A stretch of DNA of 64,000 nt from NCBI RefSeq assembly GCF_005937185.1, contig NZ_VCNI01000001.1, positions 1,918,657 through 1,982,656 of the forward strand. Direction: 5' to 3'. A program made the translations under genes and the position numbers. Within the stretch, counting starts at the first letter, position 1, and every line of letters begins with the position of its first letter. The DNA is from Flagellimonas algicola (GTDB lineage: Bacteria > Bacteroidota > Bacteroidia > Flavobacteriales > Flavobacteriaceae). The notes below the pieces were generated by a model that saw only the letters and a list, made by a program, of their open reading frames with translations, made no database searches and had not been told where the DNA came from. Below, piece by piece: positions 45,838 to 53,956 of the stretch.

Positions 45838-46682
45838 AACTTAATATTGAGTTCTTCCTGCTTCTTTCCGCTGCTATCTGAATATTCAAGCAACCACTTA
45901 TCTCCTTTTTTGAAAACCATACCACTTCTGGTGTCATCATCTACCAAGTAAATATTGTCCACTGAGGTTTTGATCAGTTTAAGCACCACCTTGGGCGTAC
46001 TATCCACCAATTGATATCCATTTTCCGTGGGTTGGGCGTACAAAAGATTTTTTGCAGGAGCCTCGGCTTTTTCTACCTTTTTCATATTGGAAGCAACAGG
46101 TTCCATGCTTTTAAAACTCTGTTCCTCTTGGGTGGCCACCTGCTCCACTACCCTAGGTGATGGTTTGGTAGGTTTCTCTTCAACCGTTTTAATATCGTTT
46201 TTAAAACTGACCGTAATAGGGGCCTCTTTTTTCTCTTCTTTCGGTGCTTCCTTAGGAGTATAACTGTACATCATGGCTTGGATAGGAGCAAAAGCTTTAC
46301 CCAAGGCTTCCCTATACGCTGAACGATACTCTTTAATCTTACTTCTCCCTTCTATTGTCCTATATACCTCATCCCCTTGGCAATCTTTGAGAACAAGTGA
46401 GGTTTTAGTGCTGAACATGTTTGATGAATCCTCCAATTCCACTAGGAGCCCCAGACAACGGTTGTTGGCCAGCTCTTCGGGTAAGCTGTCATCATATACA
46501 GCGGCAAAACCTTTTTGGGAAAATAGGTATTTGACGGTCGTACTGGTCTGGTGCCTATTTTCTTTGTTAAAGGCACTAAATTGTTTAGGTACTATAATGT
46601 ATTTATAGTTGTCCAATTGGGCATTTAACGCACTCCCCATGCCAACGGCAAATGCCAATAAAAGTAATAGTCGAGATTTCAT
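45834..46682 (-). CDS. Exported envelope protein of unknown function
   Basis: A 282-residue protein from ATG 46682 (MKSRLLLLLAFAVGMGSALN, signal peptide ending NAQ). A TTG/ATG-rich upstream extension to 46763 overlaps the previous gene and is rejected. The N-terminal half (YKYIIVPKQFSAFNKEN to about residue 140) looks like a compact domain found in flavobacterial proteins. A charged Lys/Glu/Pro-rich linker (KEAPKEEKKEAP) follows, and then a beta-rich C-terminal part with NIYLVDDDTRSGMVFKKGDK. It lies 13 bases after the DUF5723 gene's stop, so it is probably in the same operon. Its stop shares CTAG with rarA. Confidence 0.75.
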   Translation of the reverse strand: MKSRLLLLLAFAVGMGSALNAQLDNYKYIIVPKQFSAFNKENRHQTSTTVKYLFSQKGFAAVYDDSLPEELANNRCLGLLVELEDSSNMFSTKTSLVLKDCQGDEVYRTIEGRSKIKEYRSAYREALGKAFAPIQAMMYSYTPKEAPKEEKKEAPITVSFKNDIKTVEEKPTKPSPRVVEQVATQEEQSFKSMEPVASNMKKVEKAEAPAKNLLYAQPTENGYQLVDSTPKVVLKLIKTSVDNIYLVDDDTRSGMVFKKGDKWLLEYSDSSGKKQEELNIKF

Positions 46683-46695
46683 ATAGAACAGATAA

Positions 46696-48141
46696 TCAAT
46701 TATCGTTCCAAGATATAATATTAAATCCGAACTGTAAAGAAGCATAATGGCTATCCGCCACATTTCTGTAGGCCAAAAGATTGTCGCCCATAATATAGAA
46801 ATTTACAGGGCCGGCCTGAAGATTCAACCCCAATCCAATATTGCTCAATGAGTATTTATCCACGGTATATGTAGTTTTCAGCGCCAAGGTACGGCCTAGT
46901 CTTTTTTGATAAAAACCCGTTAGTGCGGCTTGTATTCCCCGGGGTCTTTTCATCATGAAAAGTTGGCCTCCCACACTATTTCGATACATATCATTGTTTT
47001 TTCCTTCTTCGCCGGTTACAGCACAACCGCAATCCCTATTATAAGTAGATTCGGCCTGACCGTAATCATACCGGATAGATCCATATAATTTTACCGGCCT
47101 AAAAGAAATGTAACCCGACTCATTTTCCTCATACGGAATGGCCTCTTCAATCTCATCCACCAAATCTTGCCAAAGGTCATTGTCAAGGTCATTAATATCC
47201 TCAGGTAAAAACACGGTCAGCCCCTCATTGGTAGCACTTCCACTTACTTTATAGTTTAGAATGTCTTTGGAATTATAAATAAAACCCATATCCAAAATAC
47301 TTCCAGTAATTGTGGTTTGGGGCGTAAGTTTATAGGTAAATCCAGCATCCAACCCCAATCCTAGATTACCTCCAAATAATATTCTTCTCCTTAAAAGATT
47401 TGTGATTGATGAAGAATCTTCTTCCAAAACATCGGTGATTTCATCCACTCCTGCCGTTTGAAGTTGCATATCAACATCCAAGGAGGTTCTATAAATGTTA
47501 TCCTGGCCCAGGGTAGTTGTGAAAGTTCCCCTATTCCCGATAGATTGAAATTGGAAAATGCCGGAATAGATTTTGGCCCTTGCCCCTACCGTAAGTGTAT
47601 TGTTCAATTTTCTGTTTATTCCAAAATGGAACACACTCACCATTTCCCCCCTAAGGCTCAAATCCCCAAGATCAAAACTTCTCCCGATGTTATCTCCGCC
47701 ATTGCCCTCAAAGGCAAGGATGGCCAAGTCTCGCGGCCAATACACAATCACATCCAATTCTTCGTACATTCCAAAGGAATAGTAATCATCTGGGCGATTT
47801 GGATTGCGAAACCCACCATTAAAGACTTCTATTTTGTTGTTGAAGCTAAAGTCGTCCCTTTTGCGCATCCCATCAATAACACGCTCCCGTATCTTGGTGG
47901 TAAAATCAATTCCGTCATTGGCAAAAAGATCATTGACCGTAACCCCGCTGGAACCCGCTTGTAGATAGAAACCCGAAAGGGCCGGGATGCCAGCATGCCA
48001 TTTTTCCGTGGTCTTCACCCCTGGATTGATCATCAACGACTGGGGAATTTCATAGAAATCGTAAAGTATTTGTTTGTTTTGGGCACCCAATATACCTATC
48101 CCAAAACACATGGAAAAAACGAACGATGCCCCAAATCTCAT
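46696..48141 (-). CDS. DUF5723-type outer-membrane beta-barrel protein
   Basis: A 481-residue exported protein with a signal peptide (1-20, ending LGAQ). It has FYEIPQSLMINPGVKTTEKW near the start and many alternating strands with an aromatic/Gly-rich barrel character, ending GLNLQAGPVNFYIMGDNLLA and SLQFGFNI. This pattern matches the DUF5723 family of Bacteroidota outer-membrane proteins, by recall. The function is unknown. A long acidic loop at about residues 225-250 is unusual. It is coupled by ATGA overlap to the upstream lipoprotein and followed at 13 bases by another exported protein. Confidence 0.82.
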   Translation of the reverse strand: MRFGASFVFSMCFGIGILGAQNKQILYDFYEIPQSLMINPGVKTTEKWHAGIPALSGFYLQAGSSGVTVNDLFANDGIDFTTKIRERVIDGMRKRDDFSFNNKIEVFNGGFRNPNRPDDYYSFGMYEELDVIVYWPRDLAILAFEGNGGDNIGRSFDLGDLSLRGEMVSVFHFGINRKLNNTLTVGARAKIYSGIFQFQSIGNRGTFTTTLGQDNIYRTSLDVDMQLQTAGVDEITDVLEEDSSSITNLLRRRILFGGNLGLGLDAGFTYKLTPQTTITGSILDMGFIYNSKDILNYKVSGSATNEGLTVFLPEDINDLDNDLWQDLVDEIEEAIPYEENESGYISFRPVKLYGSIRYDYGQAESTYNRDCGCAVTGEEGKNNDMYRNSVGGQLFMMKRPRGIQAALTGFYQKRLGRTLALKTTYTVDKYSLSNIGLGLNLQAGPVNFYIMGDNLLAYRNVADSHYASLQFGFNIISWNDN

Positions 48142-48689
48142 AGTAACTCGAATCTAAATTCGGCGGCAGACCTAAGAATTACTTTGGGTTCTGATGCAGC
48201 TGAGGTACTTGAATTATCGCCCAAATTTTGTGCGGTCACCCTTAAACTGGAAGTATTTCTTAAAATGTCCAAGTTCTTTCCTCCAGGGCCATAGGCCACC
48301 CTTAAGGTTAATAAGGGCGCAGGTTCAGGTTCCACATCAAAAACCTCAACATCCAAAACGTTCCCGCCCTCATCCAAATATTCTATGGAAAAAGTCAAGG
48401 GTTTGCTAGTGGTGTTTTCGATTTCATAAAGAAGTGCCCCTTCCAACAGATTATCGGCGACAAATTGTTCGCTAAATGGATCAAAATTGAATGTATGGGA
48501 ATAGAAAATTGGAGTAGCGGTTGCCAAGTTGATAAACTCCTCTGTAGACTCCAAATAAAATAAGCTGGAGGCAACGGTCGGTGTTACGTTAAGGTCATCA
48601 ACTTGATTGAAATCCTGCTCTTCAGCACAGGAGTAGGTGAACAACACGACCATGGTCGCCATTAGGCAGCGAAAAAGCAATCTTTTCAT
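48138..48689 (-). CDS. Small lipoprotein coupled to the DUF5723 protein
   Basis: A 183-residue lipoprotein. ATG 48689 opens MKRLLFRCLMATMVVLFTYS and the lipobox TYSC (Cys21). A second ATG at 48728 would add 13 residues and weaken the signal peptide. The mature part is beta-rich, with ENTTSKPLTFSIEYLDEGGN resembling a jelly-roll or Ig-like fold. Its TGA overlaps the next gene's ATG (48138-48141), implying translational coupling and a shared envelope role. I do not recognise the family. Confidence 0.78.
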   Translation of the reverse strand: MKRLLFRCLMATMVVLFTYSCAEEQDFNQVDDLNVTPTVASSLFYLESTEEFINLATATPIFYSHTFNFDPFSEQFVADNLLEGALLYEIENTTSKPLTFSIEYLDEGGNVLDVEVFDVEPEPAPLLTLRVAYGPGGKNLDILRNTSSLRVTAQNLGDNSSTSAASEPKVILRSAAEFRFELL

Positions 48690-48747
48690 GGGATAAAAAG
48701 CAATTTTCTTATAGAACAACGGGGCCATGCTGTACCCTACTATAACT

Positions 48748-49437
48748 CTATAAAATCCCTTTTATTTCACTCAGATTGTTAATCATTGGGCAAATCTTGT
48801 GGTTTGCCTCGTTATGAGCATTAAAATGAAGGGTTTGGAAACCAACTGCAATTGCCCCTTGAATATCAGCTTCCAAACTATCGCCCACCATCAAGGAATT
48901 TTCCGCGGAAACCTTAGCCCGATCCAAGGCCAAGTGGAATATTTGCGGATGCGGCTTTTTTACTCCGGCATCCTCCGAATTGATCACGTGCTCAAAATAA
49001 CGATCAATGTTAGCTCCCTTTAGCTTTTTTTCTTGAATCTCCTGAAAACCATTGGTTATAATATGCAGATTGTATTTTGGTGACAGATATTCCAGCACCT
49101 CCACAGTATCTGGGAACAGATGGGTAAAAGTGGACAAATGTTGGATATATTCTTGGGCAAGTAAATCGATATGCCCATCGGAAATTTGGGCTCCTATGGC
49201 GTCAAATGTCTTTTTCAATCGCTGATATCGTAGCTCGGCTTTGGTAATTCTATCTTCCCTATATAATTTCCAATAATCCAAATTGATTGGGACATAGACC
49301 TTTAAAAAAGAATCCAGGTTAACATGAATTTCATTTTGATCTAGGATTTTCTCAAAAGTGAGGGCAGAATTCCTTTCAAAATCCCATAAGGTATGATCCA
49401 AATCAAAAAAAATGTCTGTAATATGGTTTTTAAACAT
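48748..49437 (-). CDS. yjjG: YjjG-type HAD phosphatase (non-canonical pyrimidine nucleotidase)
   Basis: A 229-residue haloacid-dehalogenase hydrolase. Motif I is FFDLDHTLWDF with Asp12/Asp14; motif II is HIITNGFQEIQEKKL with the Ser/Thr position; motif III and IV are GVKKPHPQIF and MVGDSLEADIQGA. FFDLDHTLWDFERNS is characteristic of YjjG, which dephosphorylates dUMP and damaged pyrimidine nucleotides. Substrate here is inferred. Its ATG overlaps the stop of the upstream deacetylase-like gene by 8 bases, so the two are co-transcribed. Confidence 0.88.
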   Translation of the reverse strand: MFKNHITDIFFDLDHTLWDFERNSALTFEKILDQNEIHVNLDSFLKVYVPINLDYWKLYREDRITKAELRYQRLKKTFDAIGAQISDGHIDLLAQEYIQHLSTFTHLFPDTVEVLEYLSPKYNLHIITNGFQEIQEKKLKGANIDRYFEHVINSEDAGVKKPHPQIFHLALDRAKVSAENSLMVGDSLEADIQGAIAVGFQTLHFNAHNEANHKICPMINNLSEIKGIL

Positions 49438-50725
49438 AATACCGCCTTAGCAAGGATTGGTAGAGCTCCATCCAGTTTATTTTGTGATTGCCCCCAAGCA
49501 ATTCGTTGGAAAAAACCATGATCAATCCTCCATTTACCTTACTGACCACGTTGTAAATCCCATCCATTTTCGAATAAACTTCTTCTTTGCTTTTGTATTG
49601 CTGAAGCGCATAGTCGTGCATCGCGAAGGGATGCACTTTGAGCGGTTGTCTTACCTCCATATTGATATCATAGAAGTAAAAAGGCGTGCACGTTCCAGCC
49701 CTAAATCCAATCTCGTGGGTGTATCCCATGGAGAAATCATCTGTAAACTCGGTCTCTATCAAAGTTCTATAGGTCAATGGTACATTCACCCTATTGTACC
49801 TTAAACGGGAATAATTGATGGGCCTGTTGATTAGGTTGGATAACTGTTGTTTTTCCTCTTTGAGAACCGCTGTATTGGTAGAAGATAAAAAAGAGGTGCT
49901 CAGGGAAACAATGCTATAATCCGCTATGGATTTAATTAGGTAGCGGAACTTGTTGTTATTTGGGGAAATGTTCTTGTCGTGGGTGGAATATTTGGCAAAC
50001 TGAAAGAAGAACATACTTTTTGTCGGGAACTTTTTGTGAATGTCCACCAAAGCATAGAAATTGTCAAAAGGATCTTTCCTAAATCCCAAAAGCACAGAAA
50101 ACCGCCGAAACATTTTGCGAATTCTAAAGGATCCCAAATCCATTAACAAGCCACCAAAGCTTCTGGCCAATCCCCTGTGGGCATAACTATGGGATGTGGT
50201 AACATTGACAATGGGTGTACAAGAATAGGTTTTACCTCCGTAAGACATATCAGGAAAACGTGCTTCAAGCAATTCCAGTAGTTGATAGGCCCATAGGTCT
50301 ACAACGGGCAGCTCCAAAAATTTATGTTGAAAAGCAATACTTTCCTTGGCCGGAAATCTTCCGACACCGTCCTTCACATGCGGTAAATATTCCTCATATC
50401 GACTCAGAAGGAAAAAGCTGGCCGAAAATATATCATAGGGAATTGCACTTTTCTCATCGGTGGCAAAAAAACAGGGAATTCCATTCCAGTCATTCACCTT
50501 TATCTCCAAATCGTTTATCCCTTGTTCAAACAAAAGATCATTGCTTCGGATAAAAAACTCATTTTGCAGGGGTTGTTTGGAATAGGTAAGTTTAGGCCCG
50601 GTATGCTTTATAAAGTCCTCCACTTTGGTTGTGAAAATGACCTCAATCCCCAAAATCTTCTCAAATAGTTGCTTTGCTGTATACGTTAGCCGGTTGGTTA
50701 TTTTATGGGTAAATATCAATAGCAT
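49430..50725 (-). CDS. Polysaccharide deacetylase-family protein with DUF7033-type N-terminus
   Basis: A 431-residue protein that matches, by recall, a flavobacterial family annotated as polysaccharide deacetylase. The N-terminal region (about 1-130) has LLIFTHKITNRLTYTAKQLF and YDIFSASFFLLSRYEEYLPH, typical of the DUF7033-like part. The C-terminal NodB-like part keeps CTPIVNVTTSHSYAHRG and YTHEIGFRAGTCTPFYFYD. The usual metal-binding Asp-His-His triad is not obvious: the DDAD/DVD position reads VTTSHSY, so activity is doubtful. No signal peptide is seen. It ends with an 8-base overlap into yjjG. Confidence 0.78.
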   Translation of the reverse strand: MLLIFTHKITNRLTYTAKQLFEKILGIEVIFTTKVEDFIKHTGPKLTYSKQPLQNEFFIRSNDLLFEQGINDLEIKVNDWNGIPCFFATDEKSAIPYDIFSASFFLLSRYEEYLPHVKDGVGRFPAKESIAFQHKFLELPVVDLWAYQLLELLEARFPDMSYGGKTYSCTPIVNVTTSHSYAHRGLARSFGGLLMDLGSFRIRKMFRRFSVLLGFRKDPFDNFYALVDIHKKFPTKSMFFFQFAKYSTHDKNISPNNNKFRYLIKSIADYSIVSLSTSFLSSTNTAVLKEEKQQLSNLINRPINYSRLRYNRVNVPLTYRTLIETEFTDDFSMGYTHEIGFRAGTCTPFYFYDINMEVRQPLKVHPFAMHDYALQQYKSKEEVYSKMDGIYNVVSKVNGGLIMVFSNELLGGNHKINWMELYQSLLRRYYV

Positions 50726-50738
50726 TTAAACCGTTCAA

Positions 50739-51437
50739 TTAGAGCATACCTTTATCCGCAAAGCTGAGATATCCGTACTGGGTTAATATTAAATGATCCA
50801 AAATTTTGATATCCAAGGCTTCTGATGCCAATTTTAATTTTTGGGTTATATGTTTATCCGCTGCACTTGGTTTTAGGCCACCCGAAGGGTGGTTATGGGC
50901 CAAAATGATGGCTACGGCACCTAGTTCCAAAGCCTGTTTCAGCACCAATCTTACATCCACTAAAGTTCCAGTTATTCCTCCTTTGCTAAGTAAAGCCTTA
51001 TGGATTACTTTATTTGAATTGTTCAGGTAAAGTATCCAAAATTCTTCATGCTCCAATTCTCCCATGACCGGATGCAAAATTTCAAAAGCATCCTGACTAC
51101 TTTCTATTTTGGTGGTACTACACCTTTCTTCCCCACGCCTTCTCCTTCCCACTTCCAAAGCTGCAGCAATGGTCACTGCTTTTGCATCTCCAATGCCCTC
51201 AAACTGCTTCAACTGGTTGACGGAAAGTTTACCCAGTTCATTTAAATTATGGTTCACCGTTGCCAAAATTCTTTGGGATAGTCCAACTGCACTTTCCTTT
51301 CTACTTCCAGAACCAATTAAAATGGCAATGAGTTCTGCATCTGATAGCACCGTGCGCCCTTTGTTCACCAATTTTTCCCTGGGTTTGTCATCTTCTGCCC
51401 AATGTTTTATGGAAAAAGAAGCTGTTTTTTCATGCAT
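50739..51437 (-). CDS. radC: RadC-type JAMM-motif protein
   Basis: A 232-residue RadC/YeeS-type protein. The N-terminal helix-hairpin-helix region has LSDAELIAILIGSGSRKESA and LSVNQLKQFEGIGDAKAVTI. The C-terminal MPN+/JAMM metalloprotease fold has the metal ligands in ILAHNHPSGGLKPSAADKHI (HxH-x-D). The gene name reflects an old repair assignment; the actual role is unsettled. The start ATG 51437 is the more upstream of two candidates. It lies 13 bases upstream of the deacetylase-like gene, probably the first of a three-gene operon. Confidence 0.95.
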   Translation of the reverse strand: MHEKTASFSIKHWAEDDKPREKLVNKGRTVLSDAELIAILIGSGSRKESAVGLSQRILATVNHNLNELGKLSVNQLKQFEGIGDAKAVTIAAALEVGRRRRGEERCSTTKIESSQDAFEILHPVMGELEHEEFWILYLNNSNKVIHKALLSKGGITGTLVDVRLVLKQALELGAVAIILAHNHPSGGLKPSAADKHITQKLKLASEALDIKILDHLILTQYGYLSFADKGML

Positions 51438-51485
51438 AGCCTAAAGGTAGGGTAATAGTTCGTAAATTTATTTAAAGCTTGAGTA

Positions 51486-51935
51486 ATGAAATCACTATTT
51501 GATTCCCGTACTGCTGATGAGGTTATGGACCGGATAGATCTACTTAACGAGTCTTCCAAAGGCCTATGGGGTAAGATGGAAGTTGGGCAGATGTTATACC
51601 ACCGCCAATTTCCGTTGCGTTTGGCGCTAGGTAAATATAGGATGAAAAAGCCAAATTTCTTAATGAAATTTCTATTTCGAAGTTTTAAAAAAGGCATGTA
51701 CGATGATAAGCTTTGGAAACCCAATCTTCCCACCGCAAAGGGTTTCAAAGTTTTGGAGGACAAGACCTTTGGAAATGAAAAAAAAGCCTTAATCGAATTT
51801 ATAAAGGAGTTTCACAAGGAAAAAGATAAAAAGCAATGGGATCCACATCCTGCTTTTGGACATTTCACACGAGAACAATGGGGGCAAATGCAGTACAAAC
51901 ATTTAGACCACCATCTGAGACAATTTGGCGTTTAG
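51486..51935 (+). CDS. DUF1569 (DinB-like fold) protein
   Basis: A 149-residue cytoplasmic protein beginning MKSLFDSRTADEVMDRIDLL. WGKMEVGQMLYHRQFPLRLA and the C-terminal HFTREQWGQMQYKHLDHHLR fit DUF1569, a family of DinB-like four-helix bundles that may bind metal through His residues (His80-type, HLDHH near the end). The reaction is not known. It is a single gene divergent from radC with a 48-base gap and convergent with the small gene at 51946. Confidence 0.85.
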   Translation: MKSLFDSRTADEVMDRIDLLNESSKGLWGKMEVGQMLYHRQFPLRLALGKYRMKKPNFLMKFLFRSFKKGMYDDKLWKPNLPTAKGFKVLEDKTFGNEKKALIEFIKEFHKEKDKKQWDPHPAFGHFTREQWGQMQYKHLDHHLRQFGV

Positions 51936-51945
51936 ATCGGATTTT

Positions 51946-52131
51946 TTATAAGTCATCGTCCTCCTCTTGGATTTCTTGCTGCTCAACTTTTGCCCGAGAA
52001 TCATTGATCAACCTTTCTTCTTCCAAAACTACATTGGAAAGCCCAAGCATATAGGCAGAGAGAAAAATATAGGCTATGCGTCGTGCCCGTTTCAGTATTC
52101 TTTTGGATAGCTTAGTTTTGGACGATTCCAT
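51946..52131 (-). CDS. Small protein with one membrane segment
   Basis: A 61-codon gene starting at ATG 52131 (MESSKTKLSKRILKRARRIA); a TTG six codons earlier is the alternative. A basic N-terminus is followed by one hydrophobic helix (YIFLSAYMLGLSNVVL) and an acidic tail ending EEDDDL, so the C-terminus may lie outside if the positive-inside rule holds. It lies 59 bases after mpl on the same strand. I do not recognise it. Codon choice and a clean start make it more likely real than a chance frame. Confidence 0.6.
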   Translation of the reverse strand: MESSKTKLSKRILKRARRIAYIFLSAYMLGLSNVVLEEERLINDSRAKVEQQEIQEEDDDL

Positions 52132-52190
52132 AGCCTTGGAAGACAACAACTATTCCATTGCCGCCTAAACTGACAAAATTACCCTATCTA

Positions 52191-53546
52191 CTAACTGAAA
52201 TATTCTTTGACCTTTTCAAAATTGAGCCCACCGTAGTTCCCAGAACTCATGAGTAGCAAAGCGGTGTTATCAAAATCCGTGGCAAAAAGTTGGTCTTGAA
52301 AAGAATTTGGATCTGTAAAAACCTGGACATCATCCCTCTGAAAAGCATCGGCAATTTGATTGGAAGTCACCTCATCCAGTTGTTTGATCTTAACGGCCTT
52401 AGGGGAATAAAAAACCATGGCCACATCCGCAGCATCCAGAGCTCCCTTATATTCTTGAAGAAACTCCGCATTTAGGCTACTATAGGTATGGAGTTCCAAA
52501 CAGGCAACCAATCTACGGTTTGGGTATTGCTCCTTTACCGCGTTGGTTGTCGCCTTTACTTTACTGGGAGAGTGCGCAAAATCTTTATAGGCAATTTTAT
52601 CTTGTCCTTCCGCAATTTTCTCCATGCGCTTTGAAGCCCCTTTAAACGAAGCTATAGCTTCATAAAATTCAGCCTCATCCACCCCCATTTGTTGACAAAT
52701 CCATTTGGCTCCGGCCAAATTATTCAAGTTGTGCTTCCCAAAAATCTCAACGGGCATATCACCTTCAGGGGTTTCCAAAAACGTAACTCCATCAACTACT
52801 TTGTGGTCAGGAGTATTGTACGGAAACTTTCGAATGGCATTCTCGGACGATTCCACCACTTTGGCAACCTCTAAATCTTCTTCATTGTAGGTAATGCTAC
52901 CACCTCGTACAATGCAGTCAACAAAAATCTGGAACTGCTCCACGTAATTGGCATACGTTGGAAAAACATTGATGTGATCCCAGGCAATACCACTCAAGAG
53001 GGCTATATTGGGTTGGTAAAGATGAAATTTAGGCCGTCTATCTATTGGAGAGGAAAGGTATTCGTCACCTTCCAAAACGATAAAATCGTTGTCCTCGGTC
53101 AAGTGCACCATCCGTTCAAAACCCTCCAGTTGGGCACCCACCATATAATCTACATCAATGTCGTTGTAATTTAGCACATGGAGGATCATGGAGGTAATGG
53201 TGGTCTTTCCGTGACTGCCCCCTATGACCACCCTGGTTTTATGCTTTGATTGTTCATATAAAAACTCGGGGTAAGAATATATTTTCAATCCCAATTCCTG
53301 TGCCTTGAGTAGCTCTGGGTTGTCAGCTTTGGCGTGCATTCCCAGTACCACAGCATCCAAATCATTATTCAATTTTTCCGGAAACCACCCAAATACCGCA
53401 GGCAATAATCCCTGAGCTTCCAATCTGCCCTTGGAAGGTTCAAAAATTACATCATCGCTACCTGTAATACTATAGCCTTTGTGGGCCAAAGCCAAAGCTA
53501 GATTGTGCATGGCACTACCGCCAATAGCTATAAAATGAATTTTCAT
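52191..53546 (-). CDS. mpl: UDP-MurNAc:L-Ala-gamma-D-Glu-meso-DAP ligase (murein peptide ligase)
   Basis: A 451-residue Mur-ligase-family enzyme that recycles cell-wall tripeptide by attaching it to UDP-MurNAc. MKIHFIAIGGSAMHNLALAL opens the UDP-binding domain. The ATP P-loop is GGSHGKTT (109-116), and ALLSGIAWDHINVFPTYANY and HNLNNLAGAKWICQQMGVD mark the central domain. AYKDFAHSPSKVKATTNAVK is characteristic of Mpl, distinguishing it from MurC. Starts at ATG 53546, 11 bases after the predicted transcription start. Confidence 0.95.
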   Translation of the reverse strand: MKIHFIAIGGSAMHNLALALAHKGYSITGSDDVIFEPSKGRLEAQGLLPAVFGWFPEKLNNDLDAVVLGMHAKADNPELLKAQELGLKIYSYPEFLYEQSKHKTRVVIGGSHGKTTITSMILHVLNYNDIDVDYMVGAQLEGFERMVHLTEDNDFIVLEGDEYLSSPIDRRPKFHLYQPNIALLSGIAWDHINVFPTYANYVEQFQIFVDCIVRGGSITYNEEDLEVAKVVESSENAIRKFPYNTPDHKVVDGVTFLETPEGDMPVEIFGKHNLNNLAGAKWICQQMGVDEAEFYEAIASFKGASKRMEKIAEGQDKIAYKDFAHSPSKVKATTNAVKEQYPNRRLVACLELHTYSSLNAEFLQEYKGALDAADVAMVFYSPKAVKIKQLDEVTSNQIADAFQRDDVQVFTDPNSFQDQLFATDFDNTALLLMSSGNYGGLNFEKVKEYFS

Positions 53547-53563
53547 TGCTGTGTTTTATCCAC

Positions 53564-53593
53564 CAAAAATAGACATTGACCCTGCCATTGCAA
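53564..53593 (-). promoter_or_regulatory. Promoter of mpl
   Basis: TTG (53593-53591), exactly 19 bases, then TATTTTTG (53571-53564) on the minus strand. It is a full match to the Bacteroidota promoter with the preferred spacing, placing +1 near 53557 and leaving about 10 bases before the mpl ATG. Confidence 0.62.
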
Positions 53594-53642
53594 ACAAACA
53601 ATTCATCTTATTAATTTCTATCTTGTTGGAAAATTGAACATA

Positions 53643-53954
53643 ATGAACCTAGCTGATATTAGCACAAAAGAAATTATGCCTGGTTACCACGGAAAAATGG
53701 TGCATGGCGAAACCTTGACCTGGGCCTTCTGGGAGGTGGAAAAAGATGCGGTTGTGCCAGAACACCATCATATTCACGAACAGATCATGCATGTTCTGGA
53801 AGGCGAATTTGAGTTTAGCCTGGATGGTAAAACCCAAACCTATTTGCCAGGTGACGTTGTTGTTATCCCCTCCAATACCCCTCATGGTGGCAAAGCCCTT
53901 ACTCCCTGCAGATTAATGGACGTTTTTAGCCCGGTTCGGGAAGAATATAGATAG
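53643..53954 (+). CDS. Cupin-domain metal-binding protein
   Basis: A 103-residue single-domain cupin from ATG 53643; a TTG at 53634 is the less likely start. Cupin motif 1 is PEHHHIHEQIMHVLEGEFEF with the His/His/Glu metal ligands, and motif 2 PGDVVVIPSNTPHGGKAL supplies the second His. Small cupins of this sort can be isomerases, dioxygenases or regulators; none can be selected here. It ends 2 bases before an SDR gene, so the two are co-translated and may act on the same small molecule. Confidence 0.9.
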   Translation: MNLADISTKEIMPGYHGKMVHGETLTWAFWEVEKDAVVPEHHHIHEQIMHVLEGEFEFSLDGKTQTYLPGDVVVIPSNTPHGGKALTPCRLMDVFSPVREEYR

Positions 53955-53956
53955 TT

